In this document: piece by piece, positions 1-8,131 of the stretch | How positions within the stretch are numbered: the stretch's first letter is position 1 | Layout: each line of letters opens with the position of its first letter | Origin: CANHBY01 sp046342195 | Lineage (GTDB): Bacteria > Pseudomonadota > Gammaproteobacteria > Burkholderiales > Burkholderiaceae_C | Direction: 5' to 3' | Assembly (NCBI GenBank): GCA_046342195.1 | Contig: JBKDQE010000013.1 | Location: 175,463 to 239,462, forward strand | DNA length: 64,000 nucleotides | Made by a program: the position numbers and the translations under genes | The notes under the pieces: model-generated | What the model was told of the DNA's origin: nothing | Databases searched by the model: none | What the model saw: only the letters and a program-made list of their open reading frames with translations

Positions 1-209
1 TGGGGTGCCACCGCCACAACAGCCGCCTCAAGGGATTGCTGGAGGGCAGGCCAATGGCTGCGGGCCGGGTAAGGCAAGGCCAGACGCAGCACGACCCGGT
101 CGGGCTCAGGGCTCGACCAGCTCAGGTGGCGTGTGGTGATAAAGTCTTTTCCCGTTAAAGGGTCAACAATCGATTGAAGCGCTTCGCGTAAAGCAGAATC
201 TGACAGCAT
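1..209 (-). CDS. Mrp/ApbC-type iron-sulfur carrier ATPase, N-terminal part (cut by window edge)
   Basis: Only the first 69 or so residues lie inside the window, reading leftwards from an ATG at 209. They begin MLSDSALREALQSIVDPLTG, the usual opening of the DUF59/MIP18-like domain that precedes the P-loop ATPase of Mrp (ApbC) proteins. Members of this family bind and transfer Fe-S clusters in the cytoplasm. The ATPase domain with its Walker motif would lie beyond the left edge and cannot be checked. The gene is divergent from metG, an arrangement often seen for mrp in proteobacteria. The product name therefore rests on the N-terminal domain plus context. Confidence 0.75.
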   Translation of the reverse strand, partial: MLSDSALREALQSIVDPLTGKDFITTRHLSWSSPEPDRVVLRLALPYPARSHWPALQQSLEAAVVAVAP

Positions 210-363
210 AGTGTAAGGAATCAAAACAGTGCAGTGTGGATCTGTGCAGTCTAACCTCGACCAGCCCTCTGGGGTTTTCAATTCTGGGCCTCAAAACGCG
301 CCAGATATGCAGAGCGCCTAAAATCAGCGGATCCGACTGACTTTTTTCAACGCTTCGCCACCC

Positions 364-2448
364 ATGAGCCTTTCAACGCGCCAGCTTTTTGTAACCACTG
401 CCCTCCCCTACGCCAATGCCCCCTTTCATATTGGGCACATGATGGAATACATCCAGGCTGACATTTGGGTGCGCTTCCAGCGCATGCGCGGCCATACGGT
501 TTACTTTGTGTGTGCCGATGACGCCCATGGTGCCCCGATCATGATCGGTGCCGAAAAAGCAGGCAAAACACCCCAGCAGTTTGTGGCCGACATTGCCGCC
601 GATCGACAACAGTATCTTGATGGTTTTCACATCTCTTTTGACCACTGGCACTCGACCGACGCCCCCGAAAACCACGCTCTGGCGCAGGAAATTTATCGGG
701 CCTTGAAAAATTCAGGTTTGATACGCACCCAGTGGATTGAGCAATTTTTTGATGCAGTCAAGGGGATGTTTCTGCCTGACCGCTATGTCAAGGGCGAATG
801 CCCGAAGTGCGGCGCTCAAGATCAATATGGCGATTCTTGCGAGGCTTGCGGGGCAGTTTACAGCCCGATTGATTTAAAAAACCCTTATTCAACCCTGACG
901 GGTACCACCCCGGTACTGAAGAGCAGTGAGCATTATTTCTTTCGCCTGAGCGACCCTCGCTGTGTTGAATTTTTGCAAACCTGGATTCACTCTGGTCACT
1001 TGCAAAGCGAAGTTCTCAACAAAATCAAAGAATGGTTCAATACCGACGAAAGTGGCAATACTGGCCTGAGTGACTGGGACATCAGCCGAGACGCTCCTTA
1101 TTTTGGCATTGAAATTCCAGAGGCTCCGGGTAAATTTTTTTACGTCTGGCTGGATGCCCCGATTGGCTACTTGGCTTCCCTTGGGGCGCACTTCAAAAAA
1201 ACAGGCCAGGATGTCAATGAATTTCTGAACCATCCGACAACAGAGCAGGTTCATTTCATTGGCAAGGACATCACTTATTTCCACACCTTGTTTTGGCCCG
1301 CCATGCTGAAATTCAGCGGGCGCAAAGTGCCCGACAAAATCTTCGTACATGGCTTCATTACCCTGGGTGGCGACAAAATGAGCAAAAGTCGCGGTACGGG
1401 AATCTCTCCATTGAAATACCTCTCACTCGGCTTGAATGCCGAGTGGCTGCGTTACTACCTCGCTGCGAAGCTCAATCACCGGGTCGAGGATGTTGAATTC
1501 ACTCCAGACGACTTTGTTGCCCGTATCAACAGCGACCTGATCGGGAAATATATCAACATCGCCAGCCGTGCCGCCGGATTTTTGACCAAACGCTTCAGCG
1601 GACGCCTCTCAGGAGATTTTGGTTTTGAAGGTCGCGGCCTTCTGGATACCTTGCAAGCCCGCTGCACCACCATCGAACAGTGTTATGAAGAGCGGGACTT
1701 TGGCAAAGCCCTGCGTGAAATCATGCTTCTGGCAGACCGTGTGAACGAATACGTCGATCAACACAAACCCTGGGAATTGGCCAAACTGGCGGGGAAAGAA
1801 GGCCTCCTGCACAATGTCTGTTCCGTCTGCCTGGAAGCCTTTCGCCTCCTCACCATTTATCTCAAGCCGGTGCTACCCGCATTGACTGCTCAGGTCGAAA
1901 CCTTCATGAACCTTGCCCCGCTGCGTTTTGAAGATGCACAGCAGACCTTGGGCGCCCATGTCATCGGCGAATATAAGCACCTGATGCAGCGTGTTGACCC
2001 TCAGCTTGTGGAGGCTCTCCTGGCGGTTCCTGCGCCTACAAGCAGCATTCCAGAAGCCCCCATGGCCCCGGGCGGAGAAGCCCTAGCGCCAACGATCAGC
2101 ATGGAAGACTTCGCCAAAGTGGATCTTCGAGTGGCCAAAATCATCGATTGCCGTTGTGTTGAAGGATCTGACAAGCTCTTGCAGCTGACCCTGGATATCG
2201 GCGAACTTGATGAGCAAGGCCGTCCCAAAATGCGCAATGTGCTCAGTGGCATCCGACGTGCCTATCAGCCGAGCGACCTGATCGGGAAACTCACGGTATT
2301 GGTCGCCAATTTGGCGCCACGCAAAATGAAATTTGGTGTCAGCGAGGGCATGGTGCTGGCTGCAGGTCATAGCGATGAAAAATCCAACCCAGGACTGTAT
2401 ATTCTTGTGCCTTGGCCCGGTGCCCAACCAGGCATGCGCATCAGTTGA
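364..2448 (+). CDS. metG: Methionine--tRNA ligase
   Basis: This 694-residue class I aminoacyl-tRNA synthetase charges tRNA-Met with methionine in the cytoplasm. The HIGH signature is exact at residues 22-25 and KMSKS is exact at 338-342. A zinc knuckle is formed by C146, C149, C159 and C162. From about residue 580 the protein has an EMAPII/Trbp111-like C-terminal tRNA-binding domain (starting near MEDFAKVDLRVAKI), which in this family mediates dimerisation. Length and domain order match full-length bacterial MetG of the long type. The ATG at 364 gives the standard N-terminus. The gene stands alone, divergent from the mrp-like gene and convergent with cheW. Confidence 0.98.
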   Translation: MSLSTRQLFVTTALPYANAPFHIGHMMEYIQADIWVRFQRMRGHTVYFVCADDAHGAPIMIGAEKAGKTPQQFVADIAADRQQYLDGFHISFDHWHSTDAPENHALAQEIYRALKNSGLIRTQWIEQFFDAVKGMFLPDRYVKGECPKCGAQDQYGDSCEACGAVYSPIDLKNPYSTLTGTTPVLKSSEHYFFRLSDPRCVEFLQTWIHSGHLQSEVLNKIKEWFNTDESGNTGLSDWDISRDAPYFGIEIPEAPGKFFYVWLDAPIGYLASLGAHFKKTGQDVNEFLNHPTTEQVHFIGKDITYFHTLFWPAMLKFSGRKVPDKIFVHGFITLGGDKMSKSRGTGISPLKYLSLGLNAEWLRYYLAAKLNHRVEDVEFTPDDFVARINSDLIGKYINIASRAAGFLTKRFSGRLSGDFGFEGRGLLDTLQARCTTIEQCYEERDFGKALREIMLLADRVNEYVDQHKPWELAKLAGKEGLLHNVCSVCLEAFRLLTIYLKPVLPALTAQVETFMNLAPLRFEDAQQTLGAHVIGEYKHLMQRVDPQLVEALLAVPAPTSSIPEAPMAPGGEALAPTISMEDFAKVDLRVAKIIDCRCVEGSDKLLQLTLDIGELDEQGRPKMRNVLSGIRRAYQPSDLIGKLTVLVANLAPRKMKFGVSEGMVLAAGHSDEKSNPGLYILVPWPGAQPGMRIS

Positions 2449-2501
2449 GCTCAAGAAATTTAATGACCAGCCACCCCCCCATGCGAAGGCCTGCGAACGA
2501 T

Positions 2502-3005
2502 TCAGCCATCCATCAGGCCCATATCTGCTGAGGCCATGAGGTTTTCAATGTCCATCAAAATCAACATACGATCACTGATGGACCCAATGCCCGTGATGTA
2601 CTGGGTGTCTACGGAAGAGCTCATGCTGGGGGTAGGCTTGATGGCATCTTTGCTCAGTTCAAGAACGTCAGATACCGAATCAACCACTGCGCCCACAATG
2701 CGCTTGCGAACATTCAAGACAATCACCACCGTGAAGCTGTTGTATTCAGCACTTGCGCACGCCAGTTTCAACCTCAAATCGATAATAGGCACGATCACTC
2801 CGCGCAAATTCACAACCCCTTTGATGAAATCAGGCACGTTGGCTATTCGGGTGGGTTGCTCGTAAGAGCGAATTTCCTGTACCTTGAGAATGTCAATGCC
2901 GTATTCTTCAGCACCCAGGCGAAATGTCAGAAATTCCCCCCCCTCGCTGGAAGCACGTTGTGCCTCAAGGCGGGCAATTTGTTTGGCGTCGTTGATCATG
3001 TCCAT
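2502..3005 (-). CDS. cheW: Chemotaxis coupling protein CheW (first copy)
   Basis: CheW couples membrane chemoreceptors to the kinase CheA. The 167-residue product is a single CheW domain; GGEFLTFRLGAEEYGIDILK and the later VVNLRGVIVPIIDLR are typical family blocks. It is closely similar along its length to the second CheW at 25739-26245. I place the start at the ATG at 3005 because GAAGG lies about 6 nt upstream. A longer reading from 3065 would overlap the receptor stop codon by 4 nt (ATGA) and add 20 residues that do not resemble CheW. The gene is last in the cheZ-like, cheY, cheA, receptor, cheW run on the minus strand. Confidence 0.95.
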   Translation of the reverse strand: MDMINDAKQIARLEAQRASSEGGEFLTFRLGAEEYGIDILKVQEIRSYEQPTRIANVPDFIKGVVNLRGVIVPIIDLRLKLACASAEYNSFTVVIVLNVRKRIVGAVVDSVSDVLELSKDAIKPTPSMSSSVDTQYITGIGSISDRMLILMDIENLMASADMGLMDG

Positions 3006-3061
3006 AGTGGTACCTTCGGTGGTGTTAAAATTGAACGCGCTTCCCCTGCTCAGGCCGATGC

Positions 3062-4678
3062 TCATTGATCACTTGTGAATTTTGTAGCCGAGTGCAGGGC
3101 TGATTGAACTTCAGGCGGGCTTTTGCTGCCTGCAAGCGCCCCACCTGCCCACTGAGCCTGTGCCTCACTGGCAATCTTGAATGTACTGACAAGCTGTGCC
3201 AAGCGGGTGGCCTGATCCCGAAGGCTTTCAGCGGCAGCAGCACCTTGCTCGACCAAGGCTGCATTTTGTTGCGTCATTTGATCCAGCTGCATCACAGAAT
3301 GGCTCACTTGGGTCATGCCCTCACTTTGCTCTGTGGAGGCTGCGGTAATTTCGCTGATGATGTCAGAAACGCGCTGCACCGAGCTCACAATTTCCTTCAT
3401 GGTGCTGCCGGCATTTTCAACCAGACGAGACCCGGTTTCAACACGATCCACACTGGCACCAATGAGGGATTTGATTTCTTTGGCGGCTTCGGCAGAGCGG
3501 CCGGCAAGGCTACGAACTTCACTGGCTACCACAGCAAAGCCACGCCCTTGCTCACCCGCCCGGGCCGCTTCAACCGCGGCATTCAGAGCCAAAATATTGG
3601 TCTGGAAGGCGATTCCGTCGATCACACCGATGATGTCAGAAATTTTCTTGGAACTGGCATTGATGTCATCCATGGTGCTCACCACCTGGGTGACTACTTG
3701 GCCGCCCCGAGCAGCCACTTCAGCGGCATGAGCGGCCAACTGGTTGGCTTGGCGGGCATTGTCAGCGCTGTGCTTGACCATGGTTGTCACCTGCTGCATG
3801 GAAGAAGCCGCCTGTTGCAAGTTAGCCGCTGTTTGCTCAGTGCGATGGCTCAAATCGGTATTGCCGTGGGCAATCTCAGCACTGGAGTGATGAATGTTGT
3901 CTGTAGATTGGCGCACCTGACCCACCATTTTACGCAGGGAGTTTTGCATCTCGAGAAGGGCTTTTTGCAACTGAGCCACCTCTAGTTTGTCAGACAGCTC
4001 AAGATGTTGGGTCAGGTCTCCCGTGCTGATTCCATGGGCCAATTGAGAGGATGCTTGAATCGGCTTGATGATTTGAGTCGAAATTTTCCAGGTCAGGAAA
4101 AACATGACCGCAACAATGACAGACCCAAAGACCCACAGGAAAACATGGGTACCAAAATTTTCAAGTGAACTGGTGATTAACATGTTGGCTTCGGCAACTG
4201 TTTCATCGACACTGTTTCTATGCTCAATGTACATTGAATGCACTTGGGCCAAATGACTTTGAGCTGCCTGTTTATCACCACTGGCCAATTTATCTAAAAT
4301 TTGGGTTTTAGCAGCAGCCATAAATCGCTTGGCGGTTTCATGTTGACGACCTGCCAATTTTTTCTCCAAACCCATGGCAGAATTTTGAGACCAGTGCGCG
4401 ATACGCTCATCGTAACTAGACACCAATTTTTGATATTTTTTGATAGCTTCGTCGACAGGAAGGCTTCCTTCAATCGCCATCGACAATGTCAATCGCATTT
4501 CAATGAGGTAAAGAGGAGGGGGCAGAATGTCTGCTACAACGTCTTTGCTGACAAAAATGTTCTCTGCGGCTCGCACCAACTCAGTCTGTAGTTTTTGAGA
4601 TTGCATGACGATAATCAAAAGAGACAGAAGAAACAGTCCGCTTAAAAGCATAAGAGAGTTCTTGACAGATTTCAGCAT
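3062..4678 (-). CDS. Methyl-accepting chemotaxis protein (first copy)
   Basis: This is a 538-residue inner-membrane chemoreceptor. It has an N-terminal membrane helix (about residues 8-26), a helical periplasmic sensor region of about 150 residues, a second membrane helix around residues 180-200, a HAMP linker, and a long signalling coiled coil. The hairpin tip reads GIAFQTNILALNAAVEAARA followed by GEQGRGFAVVASEVRSLAGR, the near-invariant CheA/CheW contact region. The C-terminus (KFTSDQ) has no xWxxF tether, unlike the second receptor at 23774-25702. The ligand cannot be predicted. The gene lies between cheA and cheW, and its hairpin is almost identical to the second copy, indicating duplication or gene conversion. 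Confidence 0.95.
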   Translation of the reverse strand: MLKSVKNSLMLLSGLFLLSLLIIVMQSQKLQTELVRAAENIFVSKDVVADILPPPLYLIEMRLTLSMAIEGSLPVDEAIKKYQKLVSSYDERIAHWSQNSAMGLEKKLAGRQHETAKRFMAAAKTQILDKLASGDKQAAQSHLAQVHSMYIEHRNSVDETVAEANMLITSSLENFGTHVFLWVFGSVIVAVMFFLTWKISTQIIKPIQASSQLAHGISTGDLTQHLELSDKLEVAQLQKALLEMQNSLRKMVGQVRQSTDNIHHSSAEIAHGNTDLSHRTEQTAANLQQAASSMQQVTTMVKHSADNARQANQLAAHAAEVAARGGQVVTQVVSTMDDINASSKKISDIIGVIDGIAFQTNILALNAAVEAARAGEQGRGFAVVASEVRSLAGRSAEAAKEIKSLIGASVDRVETGSRLVENAGSTMKEIVSSVQRVSDIISEITAASTEQSEGMTQVSHSVMQLDQMTQQNAALVEQGAAAAESLRDQATRLAQLVSTFKIASEAQAQWAGGALAGSKSPPEVQSALHSATKFTSDQ

Positions 4679-4720
4679 AGGTTATTTGCCTTCATCTAGA
4701 GTTGAAATTGTTTCTGGCAC

Positions 4721-6910
4721 TCAATGACGCGCCCTGCGAACCAGGCTTGCAATATCAAGAATCAGGGCCACTCGGCCGTCACCCATGATGGTGGCGCCCG
4801 AGATGTCATTGACTTTTCGGTAGTTGGCTTCCAGGTTCTTGACAACCACTTGTTGTTGACCCAAAAGCTCATCCACCATCAAGGCCACCCGCCCCCCCTC
4901 GGCTTCGGCCACAACCATGATCCCGCTGACGTTTTCAAAATCAAACCGCGGAATCCCGAAGACCTGCTCAAGATCGAGCACCGGCATGTATTCATCACGC
5001 ACCTCCACAACCCTGCCAGCCCCGCCAATGGTGCGAATCATGTCGGGTTGAACCTGGAATGATTCCACCACCGAAGACAAGGGCAGGATATAAACCTCTT
5101 CACCCACCCCCACACTCATGCCATCCATGATGGCCAGGGTCAGGGGCAGTCGAACGATCACCCCCATCCCGTAGCCCTCGACAGAGTCAATATCGACCGT
5201 GCCGCCCAAGGCCAGTATATTTTTCTTGACCACATCCATGCCCACGCCACGGCCAGAGACATCGGTGACCACATCAGCGGTTGAAAAACCGGGGGCGAAA
5301 ATCAAGTTCCAGACTTCAGCGTCACTCAGGCTGTCAGGAGCGTCAATGCCTTTCTCCCGGGCCTTTCGGATGAGCTTCTCGCGTGACAGCCCGCGGCCAT
5401 CATCACGCACTTCAATCACGATGGACCCGCCTTGATGCGATGCCGCCAAGGTAATGGTGCCGTGCTCGGGCTTGCCTTTGGCCAGGCGCTCCTGCTGCGG
5501 CTCAATGCCGTGATCGCAACTGTTGCGAACCAAATGGGTCAGAGGGTCGGTGATTTTTTCCACCAAGCCTTTATCAAGCTCGGTCGATTCTCCCAAGGCC
5601 AAAAATTCAACTTTTTTACCCAGTTTGGCCGCCAGGTCGCGCAGCATGCGGGGAAAGCGGTTAAACACCATCGACACAGGAATCATCCGAATTGACATGA
5701 CGGATTCCTGAAGGTCGCGGGTATTGCGATCCAGGTCGGCCAAGCCGGCCACCAAATGTTGATAAAGCGCAGGGTCAATATTTTTACTATTTTGTGCCAG
5801 CATGGCCTGGGTAATGACCAATTCGCCCACCAAATTGATGAGTTGATCCACCTTTTCGACCGATACCCGAAGGGTCGTGGCTTCAGAGCCGGCATTTGGT
5901 TTGTCAATTTTGGGGCTGGCCTTTGGCAATGCTTTTGCCTGGGCCATCGGCACATTCATCATTGCTGGTTCTGGGCTCGTTTGATCTGAGGCGATCATCA
6001 AAGACTCAATCGGGTGGCCTTCAGTTTTGGGTGAGCCGGGCGCATCTTCAAAAAAACCGTAGCCGAGATCTGCACCCGGCAAGGCCTCTTTTGCAGCAGA
6101 TTTTGAGACTTCCCGGGGGGAGGCCGACTCTGTATGGATCGGGATCAAGTGCACTTGATCCCGCGACACATGGAATGTAAAAAGGTCCAGCAGGTCACTG
6201 TCACTGCTGGACGTGACAACCTTGAAGCGTCGGGTTCCATCTTCAGTCTTTCCGCCATCCAGCGCTTCAATGGTGCCTAAATTAGGAATTTCCTGAAACA
6301 GTTCGAGCAAGTTTTCTGCTTGCTTCGGATTGTCCAGTGGGCCTACCCGGAGCTCCAGGTGCCTTAACCCACTTTTACCAGTTTGGGGGCCAGGTGTTAT
6401 GACTGAACTCGCAGGGCCGGAAGGCCGGTAATTTTCCGACGCAGAAGATGAGCTCAATGCGGCCGGAGCCTCCGGGAGAAACATGGGCTTTTCGCCAGAA
6501 CTCAAAGCACGGATATTGAACAATAATTCTGTGGTGTCAACCTCGCCTTCTTCGGCCCCTTGATGCCGTGCCAGGAGTGCTCGAAGCGCATCACCTGATT
6601 GCAACAGCACGTCAACCATCTGAGGGGTAGGTTGGAGTTCATGCCGACGCAGTTTATCGAGCAAAGTTTCCATTTGATGGGTCAGCTCGGCCACATCGCT
6701 GAACCCGAAAGTAGCTGCACCGCCCTTGACTGAGTGGGCACATCGGAAAATCGAGTTGAGTTCTTCGTCATCTGCGGCATCAAGATTGATCTCCAGGAGC
6801 TGTTGCTCCATGCGATCCAGGTTTTCTCCCGCCTCTTCAAAGAAGACCTGGTAGAACTGACTCAGATCAATCCCTGCACCGGTACCACTTTCAATAGATG
6901 AATCGGCCAT
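4721..6910 (-). CDS. cheA: Chemotaxis histidine kinase CheA
   Basis: CheA autophosphorylates under receptor control and passes phosphate to CheY and CheB. The 729-residue product starts with an HPt domain carrying H59 in CAHSVKGGAATFGF. A variable region follows (about residues 130-330) with one recognisable alpha/beta module, then the dimerisation helices (TTLRVSVEKVDQLINLVGEL). The ATPase domain has the N-box HLVRNSCDHGIE, DDGRGL and GRGVGMDVVKKN, and a CheW-like regulatory domain closes the protein. All key residues are present. It lies 30 nt downstream of cheY and 42 nt upstream of the receptor, consistent with one transcript. Confidence 0.97.
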   Translation of the reverse strand: MADSSIESGTGAGIDLSQFYQVFFEEAGENLDRMEQQLLEINLDAADDEELNSIFRCAHSVKGGAATFGFSDVAELTHQMETLLDKLRRHELQPTPQMVDVLLQSGDALRALLARHQGAEEGEVDTTELLFNIRALSSGEKPMFLPEAPAALSSSSASENYRPSGPASSVITPGPQTGKSGLRHLELRVGPLDNPKQAENLLELFQEIPNLGTIEALDGGKTEDGTRRFKVVTSSSDSDLLDLFTFHVSRDQVHLIPIHTESASPREVSKSAAKEALPGADLGYGFFEDAPGSPKTEGHPIESLMIASDQTSPEPAMMNVPMAQAKALPKASPKIDKPNAGSEATTLRVSVEKVDQLINLVGELVITQAMLAQNSKNIDPALYQHLVAGLADLDRNTRDLQESVMSIRMIPVSMVFNRFPRMLRDLAAKLGKKVEFLALGESTELDKGLVEKITDPLTHLVRNSCDHGIEPQQERLAKGKPEHGTITLAASHQGGSIVIEVRDDGRGLSREKLIRKAREKGIDAPDSLSDAEVWNLIFAPGFSTADVVTDVSGRGVGMDVVKKNILALGGTVDIDSVEGYGMGVIVRLPLTLAIMDGMSVGVGEEVYILPLSSVVESFQVQPDMIRTIGGAGRVVEVRDEYMPVLDLEQVFGIPRFDFENVSGIMVVAEAEGGRVALMVDELLGQQQVVVKNLEANYRKVNDISGATIMGDGRVALILDIASLVRRARH

Positions 6911-6940
6911 ACTGACTCCCGTATTTTGTGTGGATATTTT

Positions 6941-7303
6941 TTAGCGCACCACTTTTTTAATCACTTCCAGCAATTTGGCAGGGTCAAAGGGTTTCACCAG
7001 CCAACCCGTCGCGCCTGCAGTACGACCCGCTTGCTTCATCTGATCACTCGATTCTGTGGTCAAAATCAAAATCGGGGTTGCCTTGAATTTGGGGGTGTCC
7101 CGAAGTTTTTTTGTCAGGCTGATGCCGTCCATGCGGGGCATGTTTTGATCGGTGAGAACCAAGTCAAAGTCGCGGCTGCTTGATTTTTCCCAGGCATCTT
7201 GGCCATCCACCGCTTCAACCACGTTGTAACCGGCACTTTTCAGGGTAAAACAGACCATCTGACGCATCGAGGCTGAATCGTCTACGGCAAGGATTGAATG
7301 CAT
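6941..7303 (-). CDS. cheY: Chemotaxis response regulator CheY
   Basis: This is a 120-residue single receiver domain. The acidic pocket is D8/D9, the phospho-acceptor is D52 (in VLTDQNMPRMDG), the switch threonine lies in LTTES (T82/T83), and the conserved lysine is K104 in VKPFDP. With no output domain and a position directly upstream of cheA, it fits the diffusible messenger that binds the FliM/FliN switch. The gene lies downstream of the small CheZ-like gene, so the messenger and its probable phosphatase would be made from the same transcript. Confidence 0.95.
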   Translation of the reverse strand: MHSILAVDDSASMRQMVCFTLKSAGYNVVEAVDGQDAWEKSSSRDFDLVLTDQNMPRMDGISLTKKLRDTPKFKATPILILTTESSDQMKQAGRTAGATGWLVKPFDPAKLLEVIKKVVR

Positions 7304-7327
7304 AGCTTTCTCCGGGCAGTCTTGGTT

Positions 7328-7792
7328 TCAGAACAAATCAACAGACCCCGCGTCCATTTCAGACTGGGTCACGGGATTGGGGCGAAGAGGTGCCGGCGTA
7401 ATCACGCAACCCCCTTCTTCATCATCCTGTCCAAAGGTTTCCCGAGCCAGGGTGTCTGCACAATTACGTAGTCGTCGGTGAGTATGATCAATGAGCTGAC
7501 AGGCCATATCCTGAAACTGCAAGGCAATGACAGCCCCGCATAAGTTCTGAAGCACCCCCTGAAAAATTTCATCGGGGTCAATATTCGAACCTTTGCTTGC
7601 TGTAGCCTCTTGCAGGGATCGAACTTGCTCAGAGGCTCCGGAGAACCGCTGCATCAGGGTTTCACAGGCGTCTGACAGCAATGTTTGCAAACGATCCAAA
7701 TCATTCGTCGCTGACATGAGGTTGTCCTGCAGGTCTGCGGCTGTGGGCAGAGGCATATAGCTTGCTTCCAGAGGGTCGGGCGCGTTGTCCAT
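7328..7792 (-). CDS. Compact CheZ-like CheY-phosphatase (putative)
   Basis: This 154-residue protein precedes cheY. A helical stretch contains LQFQDMACQLIDHTHRRL, where D95 and Q99 reproduce the D-x3-Q catalytic spacing of CheZ (FQDLTGQ in Escherichia coli, D143/Q147). The protein ends in SEMDAGSVDLF, an acidic-hydrophobic tail reminiscent of the CheY-binding tail of CheZ. Overall similarity to classical CheZ is otherwise weak and the protein is about 60 residues shorter than the E. coli enzyme. I chose the ATG at 7792 because GGAG lies 10 nt upstream; a longer frame reaching 7906 would run into the promoter at 7892-7918. The function is inferred from motif plus context, not from overall homology. 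Confidence 0.65.
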   Translation of the reverse strand: MDNAPDPLEASYMPLPTAADLQDNLMSATNDLDRLQTLLSDACETLMQRFSGASEQVRSLQEATASKGSNIDPDEIFQGVLQNLCGAVIALQFQDMACQLIDHTHRRLRNCADTLARETFGQDDEEGGCVITPAPLRPNPVTQSEMDAGSVDLF

Positions 7793-7891
7793 CAAGGTCA
7801 TGCTCCACAAACAATGCTTCGTTATAAAAAGGTGTTTTTGAATGCTCTGCACCAGGCAGGGCAGCTTCAAACTTCCCGTATATGCGACCCA

Positions 7892-7918
7892 TTTTCGGCA
7901 GTCCAAGGCAAAACATTA
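7892..7918 (-). promoter_or_regulatory. Sigma-28 (FliA) type promoter for the cheZ-like/cheY/cheA operon
   Basis: Read on the minus strand, TAATGTTT is followed by an 11-nt spacer and GCCGAAAA. The flagellar sigma-28 consensus is TAAAGTTT, N11, GCCGATAA, so each half matches 7 of 8 positions with exact spacing. It lies about 100 nt upstream of the chosen start of the cheZ-like gene. Confidence 0.7.
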
Positions 7919-8131
7919 GGGCAAAGATGAGGGAAAAGCAGGCTCTATTTCCAATTTGTGCCCATGTTGAACACTCTTGTTTTTGTTGAAATGCGTGACG
8001 ATACGCTTTAGCAGCCTGTTCGAATTGGGGTGTCGAAAGCAAACATCAGCCCAAAGCAAAAAGGTCTTTCTCCATCGCAAGGTATGCCAGACCCATGGCA
8101 AACTTCCTGATGCAAGCCATACTCGGAAACC

